From Symbiodinium natans (Eukaryota > Sar > Dinophyceae > Suessiales > Symbiodiniaceae): a stretch of 47,500 bases of DNA. Made by a program: the position numbers and the translations under genes. Of this stretch, positions 23,001-29,730 are shown piece after piece. The DNA is taken from contig CAJNDS010000002.1 in assembly GCA_905221605.1 (NCBI GenBank), forward strand, positions 1,768,938-1,816,437, written 5' to 3'. Under the pieces are notes generated by a model. The model was not told the origin of the DNA. It made no database searches and worked only from the letters and a program-made list of their open reading frames with translations. The first letter of the stretch is position 1; each line of letters opens with the position of its first letter.

Positions 23001-24500
23001 AAGTCTTCTTGAGGATACCATTTCTGCTCCAGGATCTGGGTGGCACACTGACCTGGGACCCTCCGGCGGACGAGAGCCAAGTGGAGCACTACGCCTCCTG
23101 GTGCCGTTTAGCGGCCCATTCGGCCTCCAAGATCCCTTCTGAGGCTTTCGGAGGGCTTTCCCCGAGGGTTTTTGGTTGTCATATTTCAGAGCTTCCTGGA
23201 TCGGCTCCCAGGGCTTGATTGTTAAAGTGTTGGAAGACAAACGCTTGTGTGCTCAACTCTTGAGGTTCTTACGATACCATGCCTTCGAAGGAACAATTGG
23301 GGCATGGCATGAGGCTTGCGATCGACTAAAATACGTCGGTACAAACACTCTCAGGTCATTTATTTTGCCTGGATGACCGAGAACGCCTCGGCAGCTTGCT
23401 TGCACACGGAAGGACACAATCAGCAGCTCCGATTGAAGCTCACCTGTGTCACAGGCTACGTACTACGAACTGGTTTGTAGCCGATTGGTTCAAGATGGAA
23501 ACAATTCGTGCCTGGGCTCTGGGCACATAACGCATAGACCCGCGTTAGTGATCTGCAAGGCCCAGAAGGAAAGGCTGAAGCATTCGGTCTCTTTGAAATA
23601 GCACTCATCCGTCACCATGCTGCCCATGAAGGCCCCATGGAGAGCCCGAGGGCCTGTGATTCTGTGCGATCGCTCGCGCTTTTCTTTGCATATAGAAGCA
23701 TAGCATGAAGCTGAAGCAAGAATAGGGCACTTGTTGAGCGTCCAGCTCCACGGCCTCAGCTCTGAGGAGTGCCCGCAGGAAGGGGTGTCCGACACCTACG
23801 TGGCTGTCATTTCAGGCCGGAAAGAGCGAAACCCGAACTTCAAGTGGACTTGTCTGAGCAAATTGCAGCAAAAGTGTTCTGGCAGTGGGCCTTGCACATG
23901 CTGTGTGTACATGTCGACGTGGTCCTAAAGCACCTTTCGTGACCAGGCTCAGTGAACTTTGTTCTCGCCGGGGCGACGCAGAGTCAGGTGGAACTAGCAG
24001 TCAAGGCGCCTTGCCGACGAATGGTTTTGACTCCAGGGTTTTAGCATAAGCCCTTTATGGCCCTGTAATGTTTCTGTTGTTTTAGTCGGAGGCGGGGGGG
24101 GGGGGGGGGGGTTAGGAGGGGTCGGGGGTGGGAGGCCCAAACAAACCTGAAAACCTGAGCTGCCAGCCCATGCCTTCAGGGTCAAAAACCTCGAAGCCCG
24201 AAACATCAGCCTTCATGGACCCATGGAAATTCTTGTGAACTGTCAGCCACCTCCCACATTCTCCAGCAGTTCATTTTGTAAGCGCCGCTACACGAGCGAC
24301 CTCCGCAACGAGGCGGCGCTGGCCTCCTCTCTGGGCGTGGACCCCGCCCACGTGGAGGTGTCCGCGTCTTTGGGCCGACGGCTCGCGAGGTCGGGATGTG
24401 AAATTTTAGTTCGAAGAAGAAAAGGCTCAGAGGAGTACATGCCCATCGAGGTCTACTCTGGTTCTGCTTGCATGGCAATTGCCCAACTCGTGAATTCATT
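2..24500 (+). CDS. Giant multi-exon gene of ~100-residue repeat modules (overview, 5' end outside window)
   Basis: No product name can be given. The protein is a chain of about 12 modules whose consensus is built from three parts: PPET..FTH..YTRS.L.EQTTP, then VSNISFPDFDLD..DLGG.L.W.PP, then VEHYVVYLAE..G..RSQIG..V.VGTN. The conserved W, the proline pair and the alternating hydrophobic strands resemble a fibronectin type III-like beta sandwich, but that is inference. I recall similar repeats among dinoflagellate predicted proteins without an established function. DLD parts recur at 919, 3056, 4978, 7277, 9169, 11701, 13715, 15305, 16633, 18650, 20471 and 22830, so one module takes about 2 kb. 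Exons are 22 to 128 nt and introns about 100 to 600 nt. No start codon, signal peptide or terminal stop is visible. A repeat protein at the surface or in a large complex would fit, but this is a guess. Exon limits are in the module entries. Confidence 0.8.
2408..3420 (+). CDS. Module 2 exons, with an unresolved frame break in the last part
   Basis: Exons are 2408-2474 (SIPPETATGG, then IFTRSSL), 2858-2905 (VEQTTPVALEFSDAVS), 3056-3148 (VVENVSFPDFDLDASDLGG, then VLAWSEPRDISQ) and 3323 onward (VEHYNVYFARRHPA). Junctions are GT at 2475, GC at 2906 and GC at 3149. The exon at 3056 is one of the clearest in the window, with a CTCAG acceptor and an intact strand and WxxP pattern. After residue 10 to 12 of the VEHY exon the expected continuation RSQIG..V is visible only in another frame, as DDQIGKIRKGSTVP near 3365-3417. 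Either a very small intron, a sequencing indel or a disabling frameshift separates the two. The FTH part of the next module was not found in the 1.3 kb that follows. Confidence 0.7.
3421..4753 (+). other. Intronic or unresolved stretch
   Basis: This 1.3 kb has no exon that I can fit to the module consensus. It holds poly-C runs near 3918 and a CTG/TTG triplet run at about 4033-4059. One PPET part should lie here, so either the exon has diverged or that module lacks it. Confidence 0.5.
4754..5724 (+). CDS. Module 3 exons
   Basis: Exons are 4754-4830 (NFSHFLVYANSSLAEQTIP), 4978-5088 (DMNASVSDVSFTDKDLDAAE, then IGGQIDWLRPYDTSRVQ), 5432-5482 (DYVVSLALSSSGLARSQ) and 5663-5724 (VGPSLPVGNETQPLAPEARL). 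The first intron uses GT (4831), the second GA (5089) and the third GC (5483). Leaving GA at 5089 and re-entering at 5432 gives SRVQDYVVSLA, matching SQVEHYVVYLA residue for residue. The hexamer CAGGAC stands at both ends of that intron. The last exon leaves with a GA donor towards 6079. Confidence 0.75.
6079..7950 (+). CDS. Module 4 exons, including two micro-exons
   Basis: Exons are 6079-6100 (only 22 nt, FGYPFPA), 6498-6537 (VYTRSQLVEQTTP), 6665-6696 (VALLQDRYSTP) and 7277 to about 7339 (VSNISFPDYDLDEADLGG). The 22-nt exon was found because the preceding exon (PEAR, L) and the following one (VYTRS) require exactly eight residues between them. Donors are GT, GT and GC. After DLGGLL at 7339 the W-containing part is unclear: KWDLGG near 7770 is in the right place but has poor spacing. 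A VEHY-like exon, EHVESYIAARKH, lies at about 7889-7930. The region 7340-7888 is therefore unresolved. Confidence 0.58.
8216..9541 (+). CDS. Module 5 exons
   Basis: Exons are about 8216-8295 (FGTENLTIPPETPIDNFTHW), 8626-8708 (LVYTRSSLVEQSYP, then EIFDAVSSVSG), 9169-9213 (IQFTDRDLDILELGG), 9343-9374 (TAYWVQPVYD) and 9492 to about 9535 (ARVRFYNVYLSADPAG). Donors in order are GC (8296), GA (8709), GT (9214) and GC (9375). Joins such as ELGG to TAYW and QPVYD to ARVRFYNVY keep the W-plus-eight spacing of other copies. The RSQIG part expected next was not found. The following 1.6 kb contains an antisense retroelement-like ORF. Confidence 0.73.
9542..11137. other. Long intervening stretch lacking one module part
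   Basis: The RSQIG..VGTN and PPET..FTH parts of one module should lie here but none is recognisable on the + strand. G and C runs occur at 9790-9796 and 9928-9939. Two - strand reading frames look protein-like: a serine-rich one at 9961-10149 and the fragment annotated at 10557-11012. An insertion that split or replaced module exons would account for this. Confidence 0.45.
10557..11012 (-). pseudogene. Possible non-LTR retrotransposon fragment (antisense, degenerate)
   Basis: This 151-codon open stretch has no credible start. Its middle has a basic helical run followed by GPWLEALPVCSN and then SFVRYMLGVCPSSLP. In LINE-type reverse transcriptase ORFs of protists, a segment of the form G.WL.ALP followed by F..ALR.RLG.P lies downstream of the polymerase core, just before a cysteine-rich tail. 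I base the call on that resemblance only. No YxDD polymerase motif, endonuclease or zinc-knuckle is visible nearby, so at most a fragment remains. It is antisense to the module gene, inside what must be an intron. It could instead be chance open frame. Confidence 0.3.
11138..11975 (+). CDS. Module 6 exons
   Basis: Exons are 11138-11198 (VYTESILVEQTTPVALNFAD), 11701-11801 (ESLVQNLTFPDFDLDYDDLG, then TLAWKTPADVTQ) and 11925 to about 11966 (VTHYVIYMVDVPED). The donors at 11199 and 11802 are both GC. Joining 11801 to 11925 yields PADVTQVTHYVIYMVD without a gap, which strongly supports the GC donor because no GT lies at the right phase. An NLTF sequon is visible. The next module's RSQIG part is missing. 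A possible GTN remnant near 12450 is too weak to annotate. Confidence 0.75.
11976..12982 (+). other. Intronic stretch without recognisable module exons
   Basis: About 1 kb between modules 6 and 7. No module part can be fitted. Short open stretches around 12370-12480 and 12480-12670 are proline-rich and not convincing. The interval ends at the nested ORF starting at 12983. Confidence 0.45.
12983..13432 (+). CDS. Nested ORF of unknown function in an intron
   Basis: An intronless 149-codon frame begins with ATG in the good context GCCATGG and ends TGA. The predicted protein is acidic to neutral and balanced in composition (ESEDFWKELYLRIFRPLFFA, then DDGVFVVELKRAAN, and a tryptophan-rich PPWKQPWWNG). 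No signal peptide or membrane segment is clear. I recognise no family. It lies between the VEHY part at 11925 and the module 7 exon at 13455. It could therefore be a nested retrocopy-type gene, an extra domain exon of the large gene (CTTAAG followed by GTGCTG near its end could be a donor), or chance. Its composition, unlike the surrounding intron, argues against chance. Confidence 0.42.
   Translation: MESQWRQSHAGLDTCESLEDCFRKVFGDTACEAVEVKQQLPSIVSGGLESEDFWKELYLRIFRPLFFARAHEDPGLRNLIQLDDGVFVVELKRAANQPPWKQPWWNGSRYLDPAEVEDYKGSAPCVAEVKKCGDAIALLKVLCSICFKI
13455..14427 (+). CDS. Module 7 exons (fully resolved)
   Basis: Exons are 13455-13582 (VPENLTLFPYTHWAVYAM, then SLVEQSTPTSLQIY), 13715-13751 (DMVANVSNITFQ), 14131-14183 (GLDLDLAHLGGTVAWQPP) and 14344-14427 (ELMERVYSYVLYLAESAAG, then DYRSQIGNQ). 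All four introns, including the one leaving at 14428, have GC donors and AG acceptors. In the 13583 and 13752 introns a GT site nearby gives the wrong frame, while GC restores it. The 13751 to 14131 join produces ITFQGLDLDLAHLGG, equivalent to ISFPDFDLD..DLGG. This is the best example of the repeat's architecture on GC-AG introns. Confidence 0.8.
14660..15539 (+). CDS. Module 8 exons
   Basis: Exons are 14660-14725 (VLAGTNAQLVPAETLRLSY, THF), 14903 to about 14935 (AVYTRSTLAEQLP), 15305-15360 (DPANPGNVTFIDDDLD) and 15464-15539 (IGGDLIWLQPDDDSEVEHYQ, IYLAE). Introns at 14428 and 14726 are GC-AG, while those at 15361 and 15540 are GT-AG. In this copy the W part and the VEHY part share one exon, so intron positions differ between copies. 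The link between EQLP and the exon at 15305 is about four residues short and crosses a poly-T and poly-G tract (14956-15019), so one small exon is probably missing from my reading. Confidence 0.72.
14956..15019 (+). repeat. Poly-T then G-rich tract inside an intron
   Basis: A T-rich run is followed by about 40 bases that are almost all G, with a few C and A. The G-rich half could form G-quadruplex structure on the + strand. The tract interrupts the module gene's intron. Confidence 0.8.
15991..17178 (+). CDS. Module 9 exons
   Basis: Exons are 15991 to about 16104 (DSAGSNRSLLGNV, then VPPNTALMSFTHLTVF), about 16418-16457 (RSALSEQTTPSS), 16633-16686 (VVIVDTIASISNLQLIDL), 16860-16903 (DPLELGGRAMWTPP) and 17109-17178 (NAARVEAYRMYLATDD, GAGRSQ). 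The join 15539 to 15991 continues YLAE to DSAG. Donors are GC at 16458, GA at 16687, GC at 16904 and GC at 17179. The DL/DPLELGG join needs the GA donor. In this copy the RSQIG and FTH parts share an exon. The boundary at 16104/16418 is ambiguous because TTT is present on both sides. Confidence 0.75.
17523..18984 (+). CDS. Module 10 exons (fully resolved)
   Basis: Exons are 17523-17548 (26 nt, VGLEVPVG), 17838-17889 (NYHDLPPETALSSFTHV), 18144-18190 (VVYTRSGLAEQSVPV), 18462-18495 (LPLVDTIAQVS), 18650-18733 (DILFPDFDLDETDLGG, then LLEWTEPADTSQ) and 18949 to about 18984 (VRHYDVYMVEEL). Donors are GA, GC, GT, GA and GT. The 17549-17837 intron is flanked by the same six bases, AGGAAC, and the 18496-18649 intron by GACA. 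Reading straight across all five introns gives one uninterrupted module with the expected eight residues between EQ and VD. The introns carry TA, GTAT, GA and ACGC microsatellites. Confidence 0.82.
17627..17690 (+). repeat. AT-rich microsatellite (TATATATTTATT)n in an intron
   Basis: About 60 bases are almost pure A and T with TATATA and TTTA runs, inside the 17549-17837 intron. Confidence 0.85.
17991..18047 (+). repeat. (ACGC)n microsatellite in an intron
   Basis: Tandem ACGC/CACGCA units lie in the 17890-18143 intron. On translation they give Thr-His-Ala-Arg runs, an artefact of the repeat. Confidence 0.9.
18247..18373 (+). repeat. TA, GTAT and GA microsatellites in an intron
   Basis: (TA)n at 18248-18263, (GTAT)n with ATGTATGT at 18313-18357, and (GA)n from 18359, all in the 18191-18461 intron. 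Confidence 0.9.
18985..19905 (+). other. Long intron or unresolved stretch
   Basis: The RSQIG part of this module should lie here, but I could not place it. No other gene is recognisable. Short open frames on both strands have no family resemblance. Confidence 0.5.
19906..22011 (+). CDS. Module 11 exons (W part cut by an extra intron)
   Basis: Exons are 19906-20008 (TVAVDTDLANYTHFAIFTRS, then SLVEQTTPTTHLIV), 20471-20499 (DMVASVTGI), 20911-20953 (FTDQDLDLEQLGGE), 21279-21311 (VRWTPPALTQR) and 21922-22011 (VYTYRLYLANDPTGLGRSQ, then IATDVPEG). Donors are GC (20009), GC (20500), GC (20954) and GT (21312). The intron after the last exon, at 22012, starts GA. The 20499 to 20911 join reads GIRFTDQDLD, with the arginine codon split AG/G. 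The 20953 to 21279 join gives LGGEVRWTPP, keeping three residues between LGG and W. FTH and YTRS parts share one exon here, while the DLD part is spread over three. Confidence 0.78.
22204..23400 (+). CDS. Module 12 exons
   Basis: Exons are 22204-22245 (EDILPDTGAYPFVA), 22556-22630 (AVYTRSLLAEQTTPVSLLLE, DKYAP), 22830-22871 (VSNISFPDFDLDAT), 23033-23092 (DLGGTLTWDPPADESQVEHY) and 23355 to about 23400 (VIYFAWMTENASA). Donors are GC (22246), GC (22631), GT (22872) and GC (23093). The central DLD/W exon pair is the closest of all copies to the consensus. After VIYFAWMTENASA the sequence departs from the consensus. A weak VEHY-like peptide, SDTYVAVISG, lies near 23790 but does not fit in order. 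Confidence 0.75.
22285..22342 (+). repeat. 10-bp tandem repeat in an intron
   Basis: The unit TCTTGTTTCT is repeated about 4.5 times, giving a pyrimidine-rich tract in the 22246-22555 intron. Confidence 0.85.
23401..24282 (+). other. Intronic stretch with a poly-G tract
   Basis: No clear exon. A near-pure G run lies at about 24092-24110, followed by GGAGGGGTCGGGGG. The weak peptide near 23790 is noted under module 12. Confidence 0.5.
24283..24480 (+). CDS. Exons of a different domain type following the modules
   Basis: An open stretch after a TGTAAG acceptor reads RRYTSDLRNEAALASSLGV, then DPAHVEVSASLGRRL. A second piece from about 24433 reads EYMPIEVYS and would join through a 48-nt GC-AG intron (24385-24432), shorter than the other introns. 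The pattern of a small helix, LGVDPA.V.V....RRL, then a hydrophobic strand resembles a small SEA-like or ferredoxin-like domain that I associate with dinoflagellate repeat proteins, but no name can be given. It lies in the same orientation about 900 bases after module 12, so it may be the next domain of the same protein. It could also belong to a separate gene. Confidence 0.45.
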
Positions 24501-25299
24501 TACGGCTTTCACGATCTAGTCATCCGGTAGTTAGGGAACGCAGGTTTCAGCAATGCTGTTTTTGCTCCCCTTGCTGCACGCTCAACATGCAAGGCAAGAT
24601 CGGCGTCTCTCCCAGTCCTGGACAGTGCAGCTGGCTTGCACGCAGATGTCTTCATCATGCTCGGCTGTTCTGCGACGCTTGTTGTTGGATGTAGCAAACT
24701 GGCTACTGGTTCTGATCGAGTGCTGGAGTCTCGTAGGCTGAGACCCACCTTTCTTGCGCAGCCTTCTGAACAGATGTCAATGCCATTCTCGAGCAAAGGC
24801 AGTACCAGGTTTTGACTCCGATGGGCCAAGATGCCTCTCGGCTGCATCCGGCGCAGGCACCCATTGATGTCTGCTTCCATCGAGGGCTTCAAAAAGGGCT
24901 TAAAGCTTACTAGCGTTTAAGGAGCCATTCGTCGATGATAGTCGGGTGCGTCAGTGCATGCGCGGCTTTGTGGTTGGGCCGGTTGGGGGTCTTTGCTGAA
25001 GATAAAGCTCTCTCTTGGCTGGGAAGTTGGAAGCTGCTCTGACTTGCTCAGATGCGAAGAACGGAACATGGCGCACAAAGCTGTTCATCATCCGAAGGCC
25101 TATCATGCCCACGCTCCAAACTCGTGAAGTCCGAACCCCTGTAGCTTCCACGCGCAGGATTGTTTGCCAGTTCACGTGCTCTCTGTTTGATTGGGCTAAG
25201 GTCTTGATTCTGAACAAATAGAAGGTGAAGGTGGGTAGCCCTTTCGGACCTAGACCTTATATGGGTTGCCTCGGAGGAGGATCTTCCCGTTTCACTACT
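24500..25299. other. No supported gene
   Basis: Short open frames exist on both strands (for example - strand 24509-24892), but none has a recognisable domain or convincing splice context. Confidence 0.4.
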
Positions 25300-25367
25300 A
25301 AGGCGACCGTGCGGAGCGCCATCGAGACACTGAACAACCAGCCCCAGGACCAGAAGATCATTGTGAA
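25300..25367 (+). CDS. Possible last exon before the repeat block
   Basis: After CTACTAAG the frame reads ATVRSAIETLNNQPQDQKII, then VN. The composition is coding-like, and the phase would suit the domain begun at 24283. No donor or stop can be assigned with confidence, and the G-rich flank of the repeat block starts within 25 bases. Confidence 0.3.
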
Positions 25368-25396
25368 TTGCTCAAATAAGGGGGAGCGGGGGGGGG

Positions 25397-25500
25397 TAAA
25401 TAGGGTTTATTTGGAAGCTGACAGTCGTGTTTACAAGAGGAAAACAGACCCCAAAACGTATACTTATTTACAAGAGCCAACTTCCAAATAAACCCTATTT
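25397..25500 (+). repeat. Left boundary of the repeat block: inverted repeat and small hairpin
   Basis: The 36 bases from 25397 to 25432 (beginning TAAATAGGGTTTATTTGG) reappear inverted at 32142-32177 with one clear mismatch. A shorter inverted copy of its first 20 bases also stands at 25480-25499, so the left end can fold into a local hairpin of about 100 bases. Confidence 0.85.
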
Positions 25501-28500
25501 GGGTTTCTGGGGGGCTGGGGGGTCAAGAATTAAATAATTTAAATAATTTTAATAATTTAAATGCCCCAGGTATTTAAATTATTTAAATTATTTAATTCCC
25601 GGGAGGCAGGGGGCCCGGACCCCCCCCCCTGGGGCATTTAAATTATTCAAATTATTTAAATTATTTAAATTATTTAAATTATTTAAATTATTTAAATTAT
25701 TTAATTCCCCGGAACCACCCCCAATACTAAATTACGAGCCCGGGCCTCCCCCCAATACTAAATCACGAGCCCGGGCCTCCCCCCAATACTAAATTACGAG
25801 CCAGGGCCTCCCCCCAATACTGAATTACGAGCCCGGGCCTTCCCCCAATACTAAATTACGAGCCGAGGAATTAAATAATTTAAATAATGGACCCCCCATT
25901 TAAATAATTTAAATGCCCCAGGCATTTAAATTATTTAATTCGGGCCGGGGAATTAAATAATTTGAATAATTTGCATAATTTAAATAATTTAAATATTTCA
26001 AAGAATTTAAATGCCCGCCGGGGGGGGTCCGGGCCCCCTGCCTCCCGGTAATTAAATACTTTAAATAATCTAAATACCTGGGGCATTATTTAAATACCTG
26101 GGGCATTTAAATTATTTATTTCCCCGGCCCGAATTAAATAATTTAAATAATTTAAATGCCCCAGGTATTTAAATTATTTAAAGTTTTTAATTCCCGGGAG
26201 GCAGGGGGCCCGGACCCCCCCCCCCCCCCTGGGGCATTTAAATTATTTAAATTATTTAAATTATTTAAATTATTTAAATTATTTAGATTATTTAAATTAT
26301 TGAAAATATTTAGTTCCCCAGAACCACCCCCGATACTAAATTACGAGCCCGGGCCTCCCCCCAATACTAAATCACGAGCCCGGGCCTCCCCCCAATACTA
26401 AATTACGAGCCAGGGCCTCCCCCCAATACTCAATTACGAGCCCGGGCCTTCCCCCAATACTAAATTACAAGCCGAGGAATTAAATAATTTAAATAATGGA
26501 CCCCCCATTTAAATAATTTAAATGCCTCAGGCATTTAAATTATTTAATTCGGGCCGGGGAATTAAACAATTTAAATAATTTAAATAATTTAAATGCCCGC
26601 CGGGGGGGGTCCGGGCCCCCTGCCTCCCGGGAATTAAATAATTTAAATAATTGAAATAATTTAAACAATTTAAATAATTTAAATAATTTAAATAATTTAA
26701 ATAATTTAAATAATTTAAATTCCCGCCGGGGGGGGTCCGGGCCCCCGGCCTCCCGGGAATTAAATAATTTAAATAATTTAAATACCTGGGGCATTATTTA
26801 AATACCTGGGGCATTTAAATTATTTAATTCCCCGGCCCGAATTAAATAATTTAAATAATTTAAATGCCCCAGGTATTTAAATAATGCCCCAGGTATTTAA
26901 ATATTTAGATTTTTTAATTCCCGGGAGGCAGGGGGCCCGGACCCCCCCCCTGGGGCATTTAAATTATTTAAATTATTTAAATTATTTAAATCATTTAAAT
27001 TATTTAAATTATTTAAATTATGTAAATTATTTAAATTATTTAATTCCCCGGAACCACCCCCAATACTAAATTACGAACCCGGGCCTCCCCCCAATACTAA
27101 ATCACGAGCCCGGGCCTCCCCCCAATACTAAATCACGAGCCCGGGCCTCCCCCCAATACTAAATTACGAGCCAGGGCCTCCCCCCAATACTCAATTACGA
27201 GCCCGGGCCTTCCCCCAATACTAAATTACGAGCCGAGGAATTAAATAATTTAAACAATGGACCCCCCATTTAAATAATTTAAATGCCTCAGGCATTTAAA
27301 TTATTTAATTCGGGCCGGGGAATTAAATAATTTCAATAATTTAAATAATTTCAATAGTTTAAATAATTTAAATAATTTGCATAATTTAAATAATTTAAAT
27401 GCCCGCCGGGGGGGGGTCCGGGCCCCCTGCCTCCCAGGAATTAAATAATTTAAAAAATTTAAATACCTGGGGCATTATTTATATACCTGGGGCATTTAAA
27501 TCATTTAATTCAGCGGCCCGAATTAAATAATTTAAATGATTTAAATGCCCCAGGTATTTAAATAATGCCCCAGGCATTTAAATTATTTAAGTTTTTTAAT
27601 TCCCGGGAGGCAGGGGGCCCGGACCCCCCCCCCCCCCTGGGGCATTTAAATTATTTAAATTATTTAGATTATTTAAATCATTTAAATTATTTAATTCCCC
27701 GGAACCACCCCCAATACTAAATTACGAGCCCGGGCCTCGCCCCAATACTAAATCACGAGCCCGGGCCTCCCCCCAATACTTAATTACGAGCCAGGGCCTC
27801 CCCCCAATACTCAATTACGAGCCCGGGCCTTCCCCCAATACTAAATTACGAGCCGAGGAATTAAATAATTTAAATAATGGACCCCCCATTTAAATAATTT
27901 AAATGCCTCAGGCATTTAAATTATTTAATTCGGGCCGGGGAATTAAATAATTTAAATAATTTAAATAATTTAAATAATTTAAATAATTTAAATAATTTAA
28001 ATAATTTAAATAATTTAAATAATTTAAATAATTTAAATAATTTAAATTTTCGCCGGGGGGGGGTCCGGGCCCCCTGCCTCCCGGGAATTAAATAATCTAA
28101 ATAATTTAAATACCTGGGGCATTAGTTAAATACCTGGGGCATTGAAATTATTTAGTTCCCCGGCCCGAATAAAATAATTTAAATGATTTAAATGCCCCAG
28201 GTATTTAAATAATGCACCAGGTATTTAAATTATTTAAGTTTTTTAATTCCCGGGAGCCAATACTAAATCAAAAGCCCGGGCCTCCCCCCAATATTAAATT
28301 ACGAGCCAGGGCCTCCCCCCAATACTCAATTACGAGCCCGGGCCTTCCCCCAATACTAAATTACGAGCCGAGGAATTAAATAATTTAAATAATGGACCCC
28401 CCATTTAAATAATTTAAATGCCCCAGGTATTAAAATTATTTAATTCGGGCCGGTGAATTAAATAATTTAAATAATTTAAATAATTTAAATGCCCGCCGGG

Positions 28501-29235
28501 GGGGGTCCGGGCCCCCTGCCTCCCGGGAATTAAATAATTTAAATAATTTAAATACCTGGGGCATTATTTAAATACCTGGGGCATTTAAATTATTTAATTC
28601 CCCGGCCCGAATTAAATAATTTAAATGATTTAAATGCCCCAGGTATTTAAATAATGCCCCAGGTATTTAAATTATTTAAATTTTTTAATTCCCGGGAGGC
28701 AGGGGGCCCGGACCCCCCCCCCCTGGGGCATTTAAATTATTTAAATTATTTAAATTATTTAAATTATTTAAATTATTTAGATTATTTCAATTATTTAAAT
28801 TATTTAGTTCCCCAGAACCACCCCCGATACTAAATTACGAGCCCGGGCCTCCCCCCAATACTAAATCACGAGCCCGGGCCTCCCCCCAATACTAAATTAC
28901 GAGCCAGGGCCTCCCCCCAATACTTAATTACGAGCCCGGGCCTTCCCCCAATACTAAATTACGAGCCGAGGAATTAATTAATTTAAATAATGGACCCCCC
29001 ATTTAAATAATTTAAATGCCTCAGGTATTTAAATTATTTAATTCGGGCCGGGGAATTAAATAATTTAAGCAATTTAAATAATTTAAATAATTTAAATAAT
29101 TTAAATAATTTCAATAATTTAAATGCCCGCCGGGGGGGGGTCCGGGCCCCCTGCCTCCCGGGAATTAAATAATTTAAATAATTTAAATACCTGGGGCATT
29201 TAAATTATTTAAATTATTTCATTCCCCGGCACGAA
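25500..29235. repeat. Higher-order GC/AT palindromic satellite array, about six units
   Basis: Units of about 510 to 760 bp share a fixed order. First comes a (TTTAAATAA)-type 9-bp AT array, then a GC-rich block (GGAGGCAGGGGGCCCGGACC) with a C run, then another AT array. Next are four to six copies of a 31-bp element (CCAATACTAAATTACGAGCC core), then GGACCCCCC, then the inverted GC block GGTCCGGGCCCCCTGCCTCC. The marker GCCGAGGAATTAAATAATT occurs near 25861, 26472, 27233, 27855, 28369 and 28969. Unit 5 has lost the part between the GC block and the 31-bp array. Open frames here are artefacts of the repeat. No gene is present. Confidence 0.9.
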
Positions 29236-29239
29236 ATTA

Positions 29240-29730
29240 TTTAAACTATCGCGGCTCGACTTGGCCAAATTTTGCCGGGCAGCCTCCGGGCAAAATTTGG
29301 CCAATTCGGGCTGCCCTTCGTATGCGATTTGGCCAAATTTTGCCGGGCAGCCTCCGGGCAAAATTTGGCCAAATCGGGCTGCTCTTCGTATGCGATGAGA
29401 AATGCGCGGCTCGATTTGGCCAAATTTTGCCCGGAAGCTGCCCGGCAAAATTTGGCCAAATCCAGCCGCGCATTTCTCATCGCGTACGACGAGCAGCCCG
29501 ATTTGGCCAAATTTTGCCCGCAGACTGCCCGGCAAAATTTGGCCAAATCGAGCCGCGCATTTCTCATCGCGTACGACGAGCAGCCCGATTTGGCCAAATT
29601 TTGCCCGCAGACTGCCCGGCAAAATTTGGCCAAATCGAGCCGCGCATTTCTCATCGCGTACGACGAGCAGCCCGATTTGGCCAAATTTTGCCCGCAGACT
29701 GCCCGGCAAAATTTGGCCAAATCGGGCCCC
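29240..29730. repeat. 87-bp palindromic tandem repeat array
   Basis: The core TTTGGCCAAATTTTGCCCG followed by its inverse recurs. Three of the starts are exactly 87 bases apart (29413, 29500, 29587), with more degenerate units to the left. Because 87 is a multiple of three and each unit is an inverted repeat, long open frames with LAKFCP..ARQNLAKS or FGQILPG..RAKFGQI appear on both strands in several frames. They are not genes. Confidence 0.92.

Noticed and set aside
25740-28950. 31-bp direct repeats resembling a CRISPR array
   Set aside because: The copies are directly tandem with no unique spacers, inside a eukaryotic satellite, and no cas genes are present.
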